A stretch of 64,000 nt of DNA from Onchidella celtica. Lineage: Eukaryota > Mollusca > Gastropoda > Systellommatophora > Onchidiidae. Where the stretch lies: assembly GCA_963931925.1 (NCBI GenBank), contig OZ007569.1:64168046-64232045 (forward strand). The letters are read 5' to 3'. Position 1 is the first letter of the stretch, and each line of letters starts with the position of its first letter. The translations under genes and the position numbers were made by a program. Below the pieces are notes generated by a model. The model was not told the DNA's origin and made no database searches. It was given only the letters and a program-made list of their open reading frames with translations. This document shows, one piece after another, positions 1 through 11,692 of the stretch.

Positions 1-1219
1 TGATAGCGCGCCTTAGTCTGCAGTGAACCAAGGTCAGTGAGCTTTGAACCGCAGGTTGAGATTCATGATTGAGTCAGTATCGGTAGTGCCAGAAGGCAAA
101 TAATTTGCTGGAATTCCGGATTTTTAGAATGCAAAATCAATTTGAACCAATTAGCAGTCGGAGGGAAAAGTCAATTCTCCAGACGCCCACAACCCCCCCC
201 CCCCTTTAAAAAAAAAGAAAAGAAACATAAATAAACAGAGTAGTTCCATCAAGACAGCAAAGCTGAACCCTGTAACTTTCGACAAAAAGGTACCCTGAGT
301 TATCAGAAATAGAGTCAGTATTTTGTCTGTGGTCGTGACGTGTTGTCTCTTTCTGACACCCCCTTCCCCCGCCCACCCAACTCTCCCAATTTGTTTGAAT
401 TCACTGTGCTAAGGTGCTCTGTCACTAGGTTTGGGGACACCAGTGTATGTTCAGCTGACCGGAGGGCTGAAAAAGGCAGAAACTTGGTGCACAAAGCAAT
501 TTATCGTCCGATCTGATGATGTCGAATGTTATTTTCATGAGCTAGAGTTATCAGGGTTTGAGAACACCTGGGACACTTTTTTCTTTTGTCTTGGCATGAC
601 CGTATAATCTGTTCAGGGAGGGAAGGAAAGAGGAGGTGGAAGGGAGGGCGGGGGGGGGGGTGCCACGCCCAGAGAGGTCCTGTCGGACAGAGAAATCATG
701 TTTTTAAAACCAGGTGTAGATCAAATGATTAGTCTAGCATGATGTCTTAACACAAAGGGAATAGCAAGCGAAAATTGGATTTTCGGTTGAATAGTTTTAG
801 TAACGTTATGCAAACAAATTATCGATTTATCGATGAAAAGAGATATCGAAACACGCCCTACGAGGATGATGTAGCCGTTAATGATTTGTAGTTAGGGAAG
901 GACACGGGGAGCCCATGGCAAGATCGATCTGTTCAAGTAGGATCTCATTACCTTGGTGACATTAGGCGATTACTGAGTTTTTGCTTTCATATATCTATTC
1001 TGATCAACTTCATGAGGGAAACATGTCTGAATAATTTCTGGTATGGAAAGTTTCATTTCGTCATTTCCTGGCTACTATAGGTGTACATGAAAGCGATTCA
1101 CATTTGTTCCGGATACTAGAATGTACAACAATGACGTAGAGATGGTGACCGAAAGAAAGAGAAACAGACCAGGGATAGGCAGAATGATGTCTTGTAAGTG
1201 TTAAATTCTGTGTAAGAGA
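1..1219. other. Non-coding stretch, no gene seen
   Basis: I found no exon, RNA gene or transposon boundary here. The stretch has a run of 12 C near 193-204 and a run of G near 650-660. Open frames are short and show no recognisable protein features. Confidence 0.6.
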
Positions 1220-1303
1220 AAGGGGGGGGGGGAGTGAGAGAGAGAGAAAGTGAGAGTGAGAGAGAGAGACACGCACACACACAGAGAAAGAGAGAGAGAG
1301 ACA
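1220..1303. repeat. Poly-G plus GA/CA simple repeat
   Basis: A run of about 11 G is followed by GA-rich and CA-rich dinucleotide repeat. The overlapping minus-strand open frames are Ser/Leu-rich translations of this repeat and are not genes. Confidence 0.85.
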
Positions 1304-2242
1304 AAGGCGTTGACAAGACAAGGAATGCAACACAAGACACTCCATAATAAATCATTAGGTTTTCTGCTTTCAAAATTTCTTCTTATAGGGAACAGTTCAT
1401 TGCAATTATTTGAAATCACTGTATTGGGGAGATTTTGAAATCTGTAGAAATGTGAGAAAATGCATTTCTGAGTCTTCTTTTTGCATAACATATGCCCGTG
1501 CTCTTGAGTAATGTATACCTATAAATGTTTGTAATCACAAAAAAAAAAAAAATACTGCGTAGTCCATTATGGTCGGGAAACCGCGGGAAAATTTCTTCAC
1601 TTTCCGACAACGGCCATATTGCATGACAGAGGCTCAACCTTTTATTACAGACCCCCTAACAAGCATGTTTTCAGGAACTCTGGTTTTCAGGGCGCTATTT
1701 TATAACGGGGGAACGAAATTTGTGCCCGTGCCCCCAAGGCTTACGGGGGAAACGTGGTAATGAGAGGGCGCTTCTGAACTTCTGGAAAAATGATTGGAGG
1801 GCAGTTAGGGTAAAAGGCAGAAAGGGGAGAAAAAGGGGAAAGAAATGACAAAAGATCGAGAAGTGACCCAAATTTGGGTATTTGAAGTCTGCTGAACGCG
1901 TGCTGATCGAATGTGTGCTTGTGAGACAGCCCATGCGTCTGCGCTTACGTGTGTAAATAGACCTATCATCGGGGTGAAAAAAAAACAAAACCCAAACTAT
2001 GCCAGTTTGTATGTTTACAAATGATTACGTGCATACGAATTGTTTGCACCTGATAGAAAGAACCTGAAATAGAAAAAAAATCCTGTACAAGTGAATGCGA
2101 GCATACAGAGGAAAAAAAAAAACAATTAATACCCTGATACGAATATTTGTTTACACATGATAGAAAGACAAAAACAACTGATTTAATTCTGGACTGATGG
2201 AAAGGACGTGTCTTCTCTTCCTGATCTAGGAGATAAGACGAA

Positions 2243-2362
2243 ATGGACGGGAGAGTAGCGTGCAGTCTGGCAGTTAATATCTTGGTTGTTTGTGTAACTT
2301 TTTGGCCTTGGCTTGCGACAGACTCTGGTGGGAGAGCCAGAGAAGGGCAGAGACGGAAGTAG
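2243..2362 (+). CDS. Possible secretory micro-ORF or first exon
   Basis: A 39-codon open frame starts at an ATG with a purine at -3 and G at +4. Residues 1-27 look like a signal peptide: a short N-terminus with one Arg, a hydrophobic core (VNILVVCVTFWPW) and small residues before a possible cleavage site. The remainder is Gly/Arg-rich and contains a basic pair. It could be a secreted micropeptide, the first exon of a secreted protein, or chance. No TATA box, partner exon or homologue was identified. Confidence 0.15.
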   Translation: MDGRVACSLAVNILVVCVTFWPWLATDSGGRAREGQRRK

Positions 2363-4434
2363 GAAAATATATGTAAGAAGATGGGATTCAGCTGGAGGGG
2401 AGTGGATAAATGTTATGTATTATACAATAAAAAGTAAACTTTAAATTTAAAAAATGGACTTTTGTTGTAAGCCCAGAGAATCAAATAATCCATGGAGCAG
2501 CGGGAAAGTTTCACAGATGGCGTGTTTGCAAGGTGTAAATATCCATAAATTGAATATTGAGGTAAAGAAAAAAAATCTTATGTAAAATGCCGATTTTTTA
2601 AAAATACATATACTATCAGTTGATAAAAATTATAGTGGGTTATATTCGATTATCAGATGAGCCAATAGTTTTCCAAAGGTTTCTGAAAGAATAGAATCTT
2701 GACTCCTATCTATCTTAATAATGCTGACTCAATGAAGTACTGAGTAAACCTACAGCCACCGATCCACACAAACAAGACAACAACAATGGAAATAAATAAC
2801 TGAGACATGAACTAAATGAAGAAGAGGAAGGAATTGCTGAATTTGTCAGAGATGGCCAGAGTCACGGAGCCTAGAGAGGCTGTAACCGAGTTTGTCTTTG
2901 TTTCAGTGCGTGAAAATGATTAAAATTTATGAATATTTCAAGCTGGATTGATCGGTCCCTTTCTCTCATGCAATCGCCCCCTTTAAACAGCGCGTTCCAG
3001 CACTATCCCGGGGGGAATGGCGAGAGAAGAGGCTGAGTTCAGTATGTAGGTCACGTAAATAGTCCAAATTCTGGACCAGAAATCACCATCATGAGGTCCC
3101 CTGTAGGTCACTGGTACTGACGTAATTCAGTAGAGCTATAACAGCGTCCTTAAACATATTCCGTTCTCTTTTCTTCTGTACGGCCACCACGACCACTCCC
3201 ATCACTACAACACCAAACAGCACCCTTGACGAAATTTGAAGGAAAAAAATCGAAGAGGAGTAAGAAAAAAATTTGATGGAATACGACGTCCTATGGTAGC
3301 AATAAAAACGCAAGAAAACTATAAAATGAGTTCCACTTTTCAACCTTTCCTCAAGCCTGGCTGCAGCCCCCCGCGGGATGACTTTTTGGTTGTTGTTTTT
3401 GTTTTTTTGACAAGAACCATTGCATGACGGACAGGCTTTTTCCTGGTCTGATACTCTCATAAGATAAATGTCTGAATCTTTATGAATGTTACCATTTCTT
3501 TATTTGTTTAATTAGCTTTTCATACTGTTTCATTTTTATTTTTTTTTGGCTTGATGGTCCTTTGACCGAAGGCTACTTTTGTTTTGCACGCTCCTCTGCA
3601 TTTCATTGTATCGTTCCTGTAGTAATTCCTACGCGAAGCTTTAGATCGCCAGCTCTCCTCCCCCCCCCCCCCCTCTCCGTCCCCCAAACACATACATTTT
3701 GACTTTGCGTCAAGCCTAGATGGGGCCCCACAGATTTTCCGATTTATTTCTTTTTCAGTAAATGGTGCTGCAGGAAGTCCAACGGTCTTTACAGTCCTCT
3801 GATCTAGTGACTTTCATAAAAAAAAATATAAACGATACTAGATCTATATGTTAGAATGTGGTTGTCAGGATTAGGATTTGAATTGCCGTGCTAGGTCACG
3901 CATTGTTTATTACATGGCATCATTGATTTTAGCCAGTGCAAACGTCCTTGAACTATTCCCGTGGACAGTTTGTTTTTGTAACGCTTTTCTTAGAGATGGA
4001 AAGAAAGTGGGTCAGGATAGAACGAATGGATAAATTAACAGTGACGATGCAGTTTTCGACCCCGTGGTTTGGGTGTACTTTAACAGAGAAAGACGGGGCG
4101 AATAAGGAGTGAATAAATTCGTACATAAAACGTTTAGGGTGTAGAGACTTTGCGAACGATTTTGATAGACTTGAATAACTTTGTCTGTTACTATTAATAG
4201 AATCTATTGGCGCTGCGAGCGGAGCTCGAAGTGGATGCACCAATCAAATTTGAGCAGTCACGTGGACTTGCAGAAGATTTGGCCGAAGCCATCTTGAGAT
4301 TTAATCACTTCCATGTAGATCTTCCAGCTACGAAGGTCGTCGGCTAGAGGTTCAGCCAGAGAGAACCAACAGACTGTTAAGTCATGTCTATGTCCTGGAT
4401 AGACAATGAAAATAACCCACAGCTATTTTCTCCA

Positions 4435-4458
4435 GTTCCCTGAATCGTTTCAGGGAAC
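4435..4458. repeat. Perfect 9-bp inverted repeat
   Basis: The arms GTTCCCTGA (4435-4443) and TCAGGGAAC (4450-4458) are exact reverse complements separated by 6 nt. No gene or transposon boundary is visible beside it, so its role is unknown. Confidence 0.6.
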
Positions 4459-5754
4459 CAATCGTAAGTGGCATCAAAATGATTCGAGATGATGTGAATC
4501 TGACCCTAACTTTCCAGTAGAAGTGCGACCAAAGGAATGCAAGACCATAAAGTTTTACTTGCAATTAAGATCTAGAAAGAGTGACTGATATACACATTTG
4601 TAAATTGTAATTGATGTGTCTGGATGAGGCTGGGGATTGCCAGCCCATCCTAGAACAGATCTAGATCTATTTTAACTACGTCAGTGTGTCTTGACGGTTT
4701 GATCCTTTATAAGCAGTTAAATGAGTTAATATTGTCGTCTGAGACCTAAGTATATCATTTGTGAGATAGTAGGCAGTCTATATTTCTGAAGATAAATAAT
4801 TACTAAGTAAACTGTGTATGAATCAGAATGATATAGAGTTTCAAATCTCTTAAGGATCTAGAGGAGATTTATAGTTATGTATTTTAGTATTTTCATTTGA
4901 TGCTGCAATGTTGTCTTTTAATATGTAAACGATAGACGAAATTGTTAGGTATTTAAGTAATAAATTTGTGGCCCTACAAGGTCCTTGATATAACTTACTC
5001 GAAATTGTTATTAGTGTATGTGGCATGGTATGGCAGAGTAATCTCTAAAACCTCTCGATATTTATTAAAAATGCAGTCGAACACCTAAATTCCATAATTT
5101 AGTAATCCCCATCGTAACACTCGAGGACCCACCTCGTAACACTGCAGGGCACACCCTTTTTGAACTCGTAACAGTGGTGATGCTGCAGTGATGTTCGAAT
5201 TTTAATTATATCCGTGCATGAGAGATATCGGTCTCTTTAAACTAGTGAACGTAATCTCTTGCAGTGTACTTAAGCCATATAGTGAGTAGTTGGCCAAGTC
5301 GATAAAGCTTTTTGGTTTAAAGCATGTTAAAAAAAAGCAAACCAAAAAAAAACAAAAAAACCAGTCTGTACCGATTATTCTTTTCCACATCAATAGAACG
5401 TTTTTGTTCTATTTCGTTTTGTTTTTGTGTCGTTTCTTTTTATAGAGTTTTATGACTATTTCTGATTTAAACAAACATAATAGACAAATAAATAAATCTT
5501 GTAGCTTGTACAACAAATGGAGGAGGTTATGATGACCGGTTAAATCAAAGGTCACGCCCCGGGTCTGTTCTGTGATAACGTTTCCGTCCCTGACGACATC
5601 AGGAAAGGTTCCAAGGACCAACGTGCAAAGTGTCGTGCTTTTAAACAAAAAGTGCACTTTCGACACTTTTCATGGTGTTAGCCGCTCCACTAATAGCGTA
5701 ACCGTTCACAGGAATAATTTGGCATATCGTGACATTTTAATTACAATACCCCAG

Positions 5755-7183
5755 TGTGATGTTTCCACTTTCTCTCACTAACTTTCTTCTGACACCAGCC
5801 GTGATGGGCACGGCACAAACACACTAAATAATCGACTATCTCTCTTCTATAAGTTATAACAAACGATATCTGTATTGCTTACATATATACAATAATTATT
5901 AATTCATTCAATAATAATAGGAACATAGGTCATACAATTTCATGTGAATTTCGATGGAATGAAGTTGATGCAAATCAGTACATGCTAATTAAATGGCTTC
6001 GTAATATTCAATTTCTAGCACATTTTATAAAACACATGGGAACATTCAGCATAAGGAAACCTCTCCTTTAGGGGTGTATGGCGCTATCTGGGCACTGGTT
6101 CTTCCTCCCTACCCTGGCTTGACTGCGCAGTTAGATCAACAGGTATCGGCAGGTACCAATAGGTCGGGAAGCCAAGAAGCCACGATGTCGTTAATCAAAG
6201 TACAAGAAGTTGAGAAGCCAAGAAGCCACGATGTCGTTAATCAAAGTACAAGAAGTTGAGAAGCCAAGAAGGTGTTGTTCTTCCTCCTCTGTAGAAAAAC
6301 AATCGCAAAGTCCTAATCTACTGCTGGAAGGCATGACTTCCATACTTACTCCATGACGGATATTCATCATTAACACTTTTAACCGCTGACACTGTTATAA
6401 GTCAGGCTGCAGCTCCCATACTCCATAGGCTCCCATATAGGCAATAGAATAAACGATCAATACAGTTTTAATGATATTTACACGTTCCCCACGAAGAATA
6501 ACGCTCTCTCTAACGGACCCCATCCTATAAGGTTTCGTAACATATATATAACGGCGTTTCCGTGACTCTCTCAGAGGCAGTAGTTATACCAAAGTAAACC
6601 CACTAGATTTAGGTTCTACAATCATGAACATTAAGTAAAATACACATACATCGTACAATTAACTTACCACTCAGCAACAGCCCAAATGCCGACAAGATAC
6701 CAAAGATACCACGCTCTGACAAAGGATGTTTGCGGGTTCCCTGACCTTCCCCACTCACAAGACTAGTACAAAGTTACAGTTGCAGTTGTGGTCTCCTCTT
6801 CGGCATGAAGCTGGTGAGTGCTCTCAGCGGTCTGAAGTTGGAAGGAGCGTTCGGGGATTTATACCCAGTCAGGTAGCGTCCCAAGACGCCCACCGAGTGT
6901 GCATTAGTTATCCTAATAGCCACCCCCGTCGGTTCCACGTCAAATACTATTGAAACAGCTCTACCCCCCAAGCAATTCCCAGGTGATCTGATCGACAAGT
7001 ACGGCGGTCAAGTAAACACTACCCTTTTCGGGTGTCAAAGCGCTTCAGTTGCATCCCATACTTTCCCCCCTCTGGCCTACAATGACTCTGTCTCCCCGCC
7101 GTTAACTATCTTCCCACGCTAGTTATAGGCACAATATTATTATAACTACTAGTTATACCTTGCCAATCTATCACCCTGTTACA
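5755..7183 (-). repeat. 3' LTR of the retrotransposon
   Basis: This is the downstream LTR in element orientation, 1429 bp, starting directly after the polypurine tract. It carries the same internal features as the other LTR: TATA box at 6857-6863, ATTAAA at 6467-6472, 46-bp repeat at 6168-6270 and primer-site echo at 5786-5796. Confidence 0.96.
6168..6270. repeat. 46-bp tandem repeat in the 3' LTR, about 2.2 copies
   Basis: A 46-bp unit starting GAAGCCAAGAAG repeats at 6168, 6214 and, partially, 6260. The same array is at 12381-12483 in the other LTR, so it existed before this insertion. Confidence 0.9.
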
Positions 7184-7196
7184 ATCGCCCCCACTT
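7184..7196 (-). promoter_or_regulatory. Polypurine tract
   Basis: On the minus strand the sequence AAGTGGGGGCGAT directly abuts the TGTAAC start of the 3' LTR. It is the expected primer for plus-strand DNA synthesis. Only about 38 bases separate it from the end of the coding frame. Confidence 0.85.
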
Positions 7197-7234
7197 AAGT
7201 CGATTTTCCCTGGCAAAATCGGCTAATAAAATTA

Positions 7235-9391
7235 TTAATCTACTGGTAATCTAGATAGAGTGTCGGCCCATAGAGCGTCTCGCCCCCTGATGTTGCTGAC
7301 TCGAAAGTTATATGGTTGCAGCGCCAGGTTCCATCTAGTTACCCTCGCGTTCTTCTGGTCTTTAGTTCGCATCCAAGTTAGAGGTCGGTGGTCCGTCTCT
7401 AACACGAAGTTTCTCCCATACAGATACGCCTGCAACTTACTAACGGCGAAAACTATGGCCAGGCATTCCTTTTCAATTGTTGAGTAGTTCTTCTCCGCGG
7501 GTTTCAACTTTCTGCTAACATATACAACTGGATACTTCGTACCCTCGTCTTCTTGAAGTAGGCAGCCACTCACTCCAAGGTTAGATGCGTCTGTCTGGAG
7601 AATCAGTTCCTTGTTCCAGTCTGGCATCCGTAGTATCGGCTCGGAACTCAAACAAATTTTTAGGGCATTGAACGCGTTCTCCTGCGCGTGTCCCCACGCG
7701 AACTTTGTGCCCTGGGACTTCTTTGTGAGGTCTGACAACGGCGCCGAGATTGCACTGTAATTTGGTACAAACTTCCGATAGTACCCCGTTAGCCCCAGGA
7801 AACTCCTCACTTGTGTCTTGGTCGTCGGTCGGTCACAGTCGACAATGGCTCGCACCTTACTCTCCTGCGGTCTTACAGTCCCCTGTCCCAGCTTATGGCC
7901 TAAGTACTCGACTTCTGTCATCCCTATTAGCGTCTTGGTAGGTCTAGCTTTTAAATTTGCCCGTCTCAGTCGCTCGAAGACATTCCGACAACGTTCCAAG
8001 TGGTCAGGCCAATTTGCACTGTGTATAAGACAGTCGTCTACAAATGCATCTACCCCTTCGCCAGCATCTTTTAATACTTTCCTCATGAGCCTGTTAAATG
8101 TGGCGGGGGATCCCTTCAACCCGAACGGCATGACCCTGTACTGGTATAGCCCAAACGGTGTGGCGAACGCCGTCAGGTGTTTATCTTCCTCGGCCATCGG
8201 AACTTGATAAAAGCCCTTTGTCAAGTCCAGCTTGGTGAAATATTTTGCCTCCGCTAGATTGGAAATAATGGCTTCTACCTCAGGCATCGGTTCGGCGTCA
8301 TCGGCAGTCACAACATTTAGCCGCCTGTAGTCGTTGCAGAAACGATGTTGACCATCGGGCTTCTTAACTAATACAATTGGACTATTGTACGGGGACTCGG
8401 ACGGTTCGATGATTCTGGCCGCAAGCATCTTGCCTACCTCAGCATTGACAGCTTCTCTAGTTGAGTACGGTAGTTGGTAGGGTCTTACCTTCACAGGTTT
8501 TTGATCTAGCAATGGGATTTTGTGCTTGATCAGGTCAGTGAGCCCCGGTACATCGGTAAATATATCTTTGTATTCTTCGATGAGCTCTTGCATCTGTTCT
8601 CTCTGATCCTGATCTAGCGTGTCCCCTAACTGTACATCCCTGTAGGTTTCGGTCTGTTCTAGCCTAGGCATGACTGTCTCCAGAGGCATCGAAGTCGCTT
8701 CCTCTCCTTCATCGGTCTCGTCAATTATAGCTGCAGCTATTGCCTCTGTGTTTTCCTGTTCGTCTTCCCTCTCAATATACTTCTTCAGCATATTCGCGTG
8801 ATACAGTCGTCTCTTCCCCTTGACGTTCACCATGTAGTTCACTGACCCTCTCTGCTCTTCTACTTTGTAAGGCCCTTTCCAAGTCATCTGTAGTTTCGAT
8901 CCGTCACTTGGGAGAAGTATGAGGACGGAATCGCCCACTTGGAATTTCCTCTGTTTGGCCCCCCTATCGTAGTATTTCTTCTGCCTGTGTTTTTCGACGC
9001 TGCTGTTCTCGGCTACGACTTTCATGGCATCCTCCAATCGTTCCCTCATATCTACCACGTATTCGTACGATGACCTCGTTTCTGACTCCGCTTCCCCAGT
9101 CCACAGATTCTTCAGTATTGCAAGTGGTCCTCTCACAGGGTGACCGAACACTAGTTCAAACGGCGAAAAACCTGTACTGGCCTGTGGGGTTTCGCGATAC
9201 GCGAACAGCAGTGGACACAACATTCTGTCCCAGTCCTTGGGTCTGTCATGAGCTACTCGGCGAAGCATATTCTTCAGCACTCCGTTAAATCTTTCACACA
9301 GACCATTGGCCATCGCGTGGTAGGGCGAGCAGAATATCTGTTTCGTTTTGAGAAGTGCACTGACCTCTCTCATCAGCTCACCGGTAAACTG
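7235..9391 (-). pseudogene. gag-pol: Integrase C-terminal half - reverse transcriptase - RNase H, cut off by an upstream stop
   Basis: This is the same frame continued past the 9392-9394 stop; an internal Met lies at 9373. Counting from that Met, integrase Glu27 sits 35 residues after Asp813 of the upstream part, the classic D,D(35)E spacing. A GPY/F module is near 165-198 (WKGPYKV). Reverse transcriptase spans about 285-500, with the first catalytic Asp at 383 (KLDLTKGFYQ) and the FVDD box at 444-447. RNase H spans about 588-710, with Asp595, Glu636, Asp661 and Asp704 as likely catalytic residues. The frame ends at 7235, next to the polypurine tract. Apart from the single stop I see no frameshift or missing key residue. 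Separate initiation at 9373 would yield RT and RNase H without intact integrase. Confidence 0.93.
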
Positions 9392-11692
9392 TTATCCCCT
9401 ATCTGAAACTATTTCCTTTGGTGTGCCTAACCGAGAAAATATTTCCATTAACGCTTCACTGACCTGCTCAGCTGATATCCCCCTTAAGGCTACGGCATCC
9501 GGGAAACGCGTGGCATAATCTACTAGCGTCAAAATATAACGCGATCTCCCATGTTCCGTACGCGGAAGTGGACCAACCAAATCTATGGCGACGCGCGAAA
9601 AGGGCGTGTCGATCAGGGGTGTCGGCACTAGGGGTACCTTTGTCACCCTACCTTTATTGGATGTCCTTTGACACGCGTCACACGATCGACAGAAACGACC
9701 TACGTCCGCACCTATCCCAGGCCAAAAGAACGACTGCATTATTCTGTCCTGTGTGCGCGAAATTCCTAAGTGTCCCCCGAACACTCCTTCGTGAGCTATC
9801 TTCATCAGCTCACTTCGGTACTGCTTAGGTACCAACAACTGCTCCACATCAGCACGTCCAGCCCCGGCCTTCTTTACCCGATAGTAAATTCCCTTACTCT
9901 CCTTTATGTGAGTACCCACCTCAGCCGATTGCTCCAACGTGGCTCTCTCCCTTAAAACTCTCAAAGTTTCGTCCTCTCTCTGGGCCCGGGCTATCTCACC
10001 TGGTGTGAGTTCCCCTATCTTGGCCCCTACCCTTACCTCCTCCGTTGAGTTGCCCTTGGCCTCCTCATTATTTGTGGTCTGACTCACTTTCGCACTCGCA
10101 TTCTCACACTCATGCTCTTCCTTGTCAATCTCCACCTTGCGAGATCGCGTGAGTACCACACTTATCTTCTCAAGAGACGCCCCCTTTATGTTTCCTATAA
10201 TCAAATCGGCCACTGGGTCTTCCACTACTAGCGCTTTGAGAAGCCCAGTATAAAATGGGGTTTCTACCCACATTTCCGCGACAGGAGCAGACCTTCTCGT
10301 CCCGTCCATCAGGACATAACTCCTGTTCTTCCCAGTTAAGCTGTTAGGAGGCAGTTTGTCCCTTTTTATAATCGCACACGTGCATCCCGTGTCACGAAGG
10401 ATAGTAATCTCTTTATCCCCTATCCTCCCCTTCTCCAAAAATGGAGCGGATAAATCATTCTCCGGAACATCGTCTTCGGGCTCATGTTCTGTCGAACCTT
10501 CTAACTCAATACTCTTACCTTCCGTCTCCCAAGAAATGAAGGTCTGTGGCCCAACACTCTGCTCAGCCCCTGGTTGAGTATTCGCCCTGCCCGATGACTC
10601 ACACTGACTGTCATCGGCTTCCTCATCGCTGGTTAGTACGACTGCGGTCGTCTCTTTCTGTCTCTTCCTACAGAATCTCGCAATATGGAGAAGTGACCCA
10701 CACACAAAACAACCACGCCCACTCTCACGCTGTGACTTACCTCGGTTGTCCTCGACAGTGGCAGCAGCACCCTTCTTCGTCCTGCCCTTGTCACACTGCC
10801 TACTCAGGTGATTGGGAGAGCCACAGTTGAAGCATACCGGTTTACTCACTCCTAAACCTTTACTTCTGCTCTCCTCAACCCTCTTACCTGACTTCTGCTG
10901 TTGCTCCAGCCCTCGCTTCGACTGATGAGCCTCACTATACAAGTCCGCCATCTCAACTAACTCATGCACGGACTTAGGGTCTCTCTCTTTCAAATATATG
11001 GAAAGATTACAGTCGACAATCTTCAACATCTGCTCCCTGACTAACAGATCCGTAATCCCTTCCATAGTTCTCTCTGCCTCTGAGAGGTCTACCCACCTCT
11101 CAAAATATCTCTGCAATCTCACGGACAGCTGCGTATAAGTTTCGTCCTTATCTAGACGACTCTCCCTAAACTTACGCCTATAACCCTCTGCCGTGAGGTG
11201 ATACTTCTTGAACAACACCTTCTTTACCTTCTCGTAATCCCTACTGTCTTCATCGCTGAGACCGGAATAAACATCTAACGCCCTGCCAGTTAACAATGCC
11301 CCTAACATGTCTGCCCAGGTGTCTTCTTCCCAATCATTTGCCTGCGCGAGCCTTTCAAATCTTTTCAAATACGAGTCGAGATCCTCGCGCGAGTCATCAA
11401 AAATGGCAATTTTAGGTACCTTCGGGGCAGCAGATTTTCCATTCCCTTTACCATTGTGACACCCGTTTTTGGCTAGTTCCCGTTCGCATTCCATTCTCTC
11501 CCTTTCAAATTGTCTTTCCTTCTCCTTTTCTTCTCGTTCGCGCTCCTTTTCTTCTCGTTCGCGCTCCTTTTCTTCTCGTTCGATAGCCCTTTGTTCTCGG
11601 TTTTGGGCTTTCTCTTCGTCCCACCTAATTTTGAATTCCTCATCACTAATGCCTTCTTGTCTGGCAAGCTTCAGTGCGCCCAGATAGTCCAT
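9392..11692 (-). CDS. gag-pol: Gag - protease - integrase N-terminal half of the retrotransposon polyprotein
   Basis: The open frame reaches up to a Met at 11839, but the first 49 residues are unlike Gag. The Met at 11692 (MDYLGALKLARQ) is the likelier start. Counting from 11839: residues 75-125 are a charged coiled-coil-like EREEKE repeat; 141-305 are a capsid whose C-terminal part resembles SCAN domains. Two CX2CX4HX4C zinc knuckles lie at 336-349 and 377-390. The protease active site DTG is at 483-485, with a DLIIGN flap-side motif at 545-550. The integrase zinc domain has H683, H690, C720 and C723, followed by catalytic Asp at 753 and 813. Gag and Pol share one frame with no shift between them. 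The frame stops at TAA 9392-9394, three codons after the second catalytic Asp. Confidence 0.93.
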   Translation of the reverse strand: MDYLGALKLARQEGISDEEFKIRWDEEKAQNREQRAIEREEKEREREEKEREREEKEKERQFERERMECERELAKNGCHNGKGNGKSAAPKVPKIAIFDDSREDLDSYLKRFERLAQANDWEEDTWADMLGALLTGRALDVYSGLSDEDSRDYEKVKKVLFKKYHLTAEGYRRKFRESRLDKDETYTQLSVRLQRYFERWVDLSEAERTMEGITDLLVREQMLKIVDCNLSIYLKERDPKSVHELVEMADLYSEAHQSKRGLEQQQKSGKRVEESRSKGLGVSKPVCFNCGSPNHLSRQCDKGRTKKGAAATVEDNRGKSQRESGRGCFVCGSLLHIARFCRKRQKETTAVVLTSDEEADDSQCESSGRANTQPGAEQSVGPQTFISWETEGKSIELEGSTEHEPEDDVPENDLSAPFLEKGRIGDKEITILRDTGCTCAIIKRDKLPPNSLTGKNRSYVLMDGTRRSAPVAEMWVETPFYTGLLKALVVEDPVADLIIGNIKGASLEKISVVLTRSRKVEIDKEEHECENASAKVSQTTNNEEAKGNSTEEVRVGAKIGELTPGEIARAQREDETLRVLRERATLEQSAEVGTHIKESKGIYYRVKKAGAGRADVEQLLVPKQYRSELMKIAHEGVFGGHLGISRTQDRIMQSFFWPGIGADVGRFCRSCDACQRTSNKGRVTKVPLVPTPLIDTPFSRVAIDLVGPLPRTEHGRSRYILTLVDYATRFPDAVALRGISAEQVSEALMEIFSRLGTPKEIVSDRG

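Larger units (their letters stand above)
1304..5754. other. Non-coding, AT-rich flank of the retrotransposon
   Basis: No convincing exon was found apart from the weak micro-ORF at 2243-2362. The stretch holds poly-A and poly-T tracts, a C run near 3660-3672 and a perfect 9-bp hairpin at 4435-4458. It ends at the retrotransposon target site. Confidence 0.55.

Noticed and set aside
6074..6998. Duplicate small frames in both LTRs
   Set aside because: They are identical because the LTRs are identical; they overlap on both strands and show no coding features.
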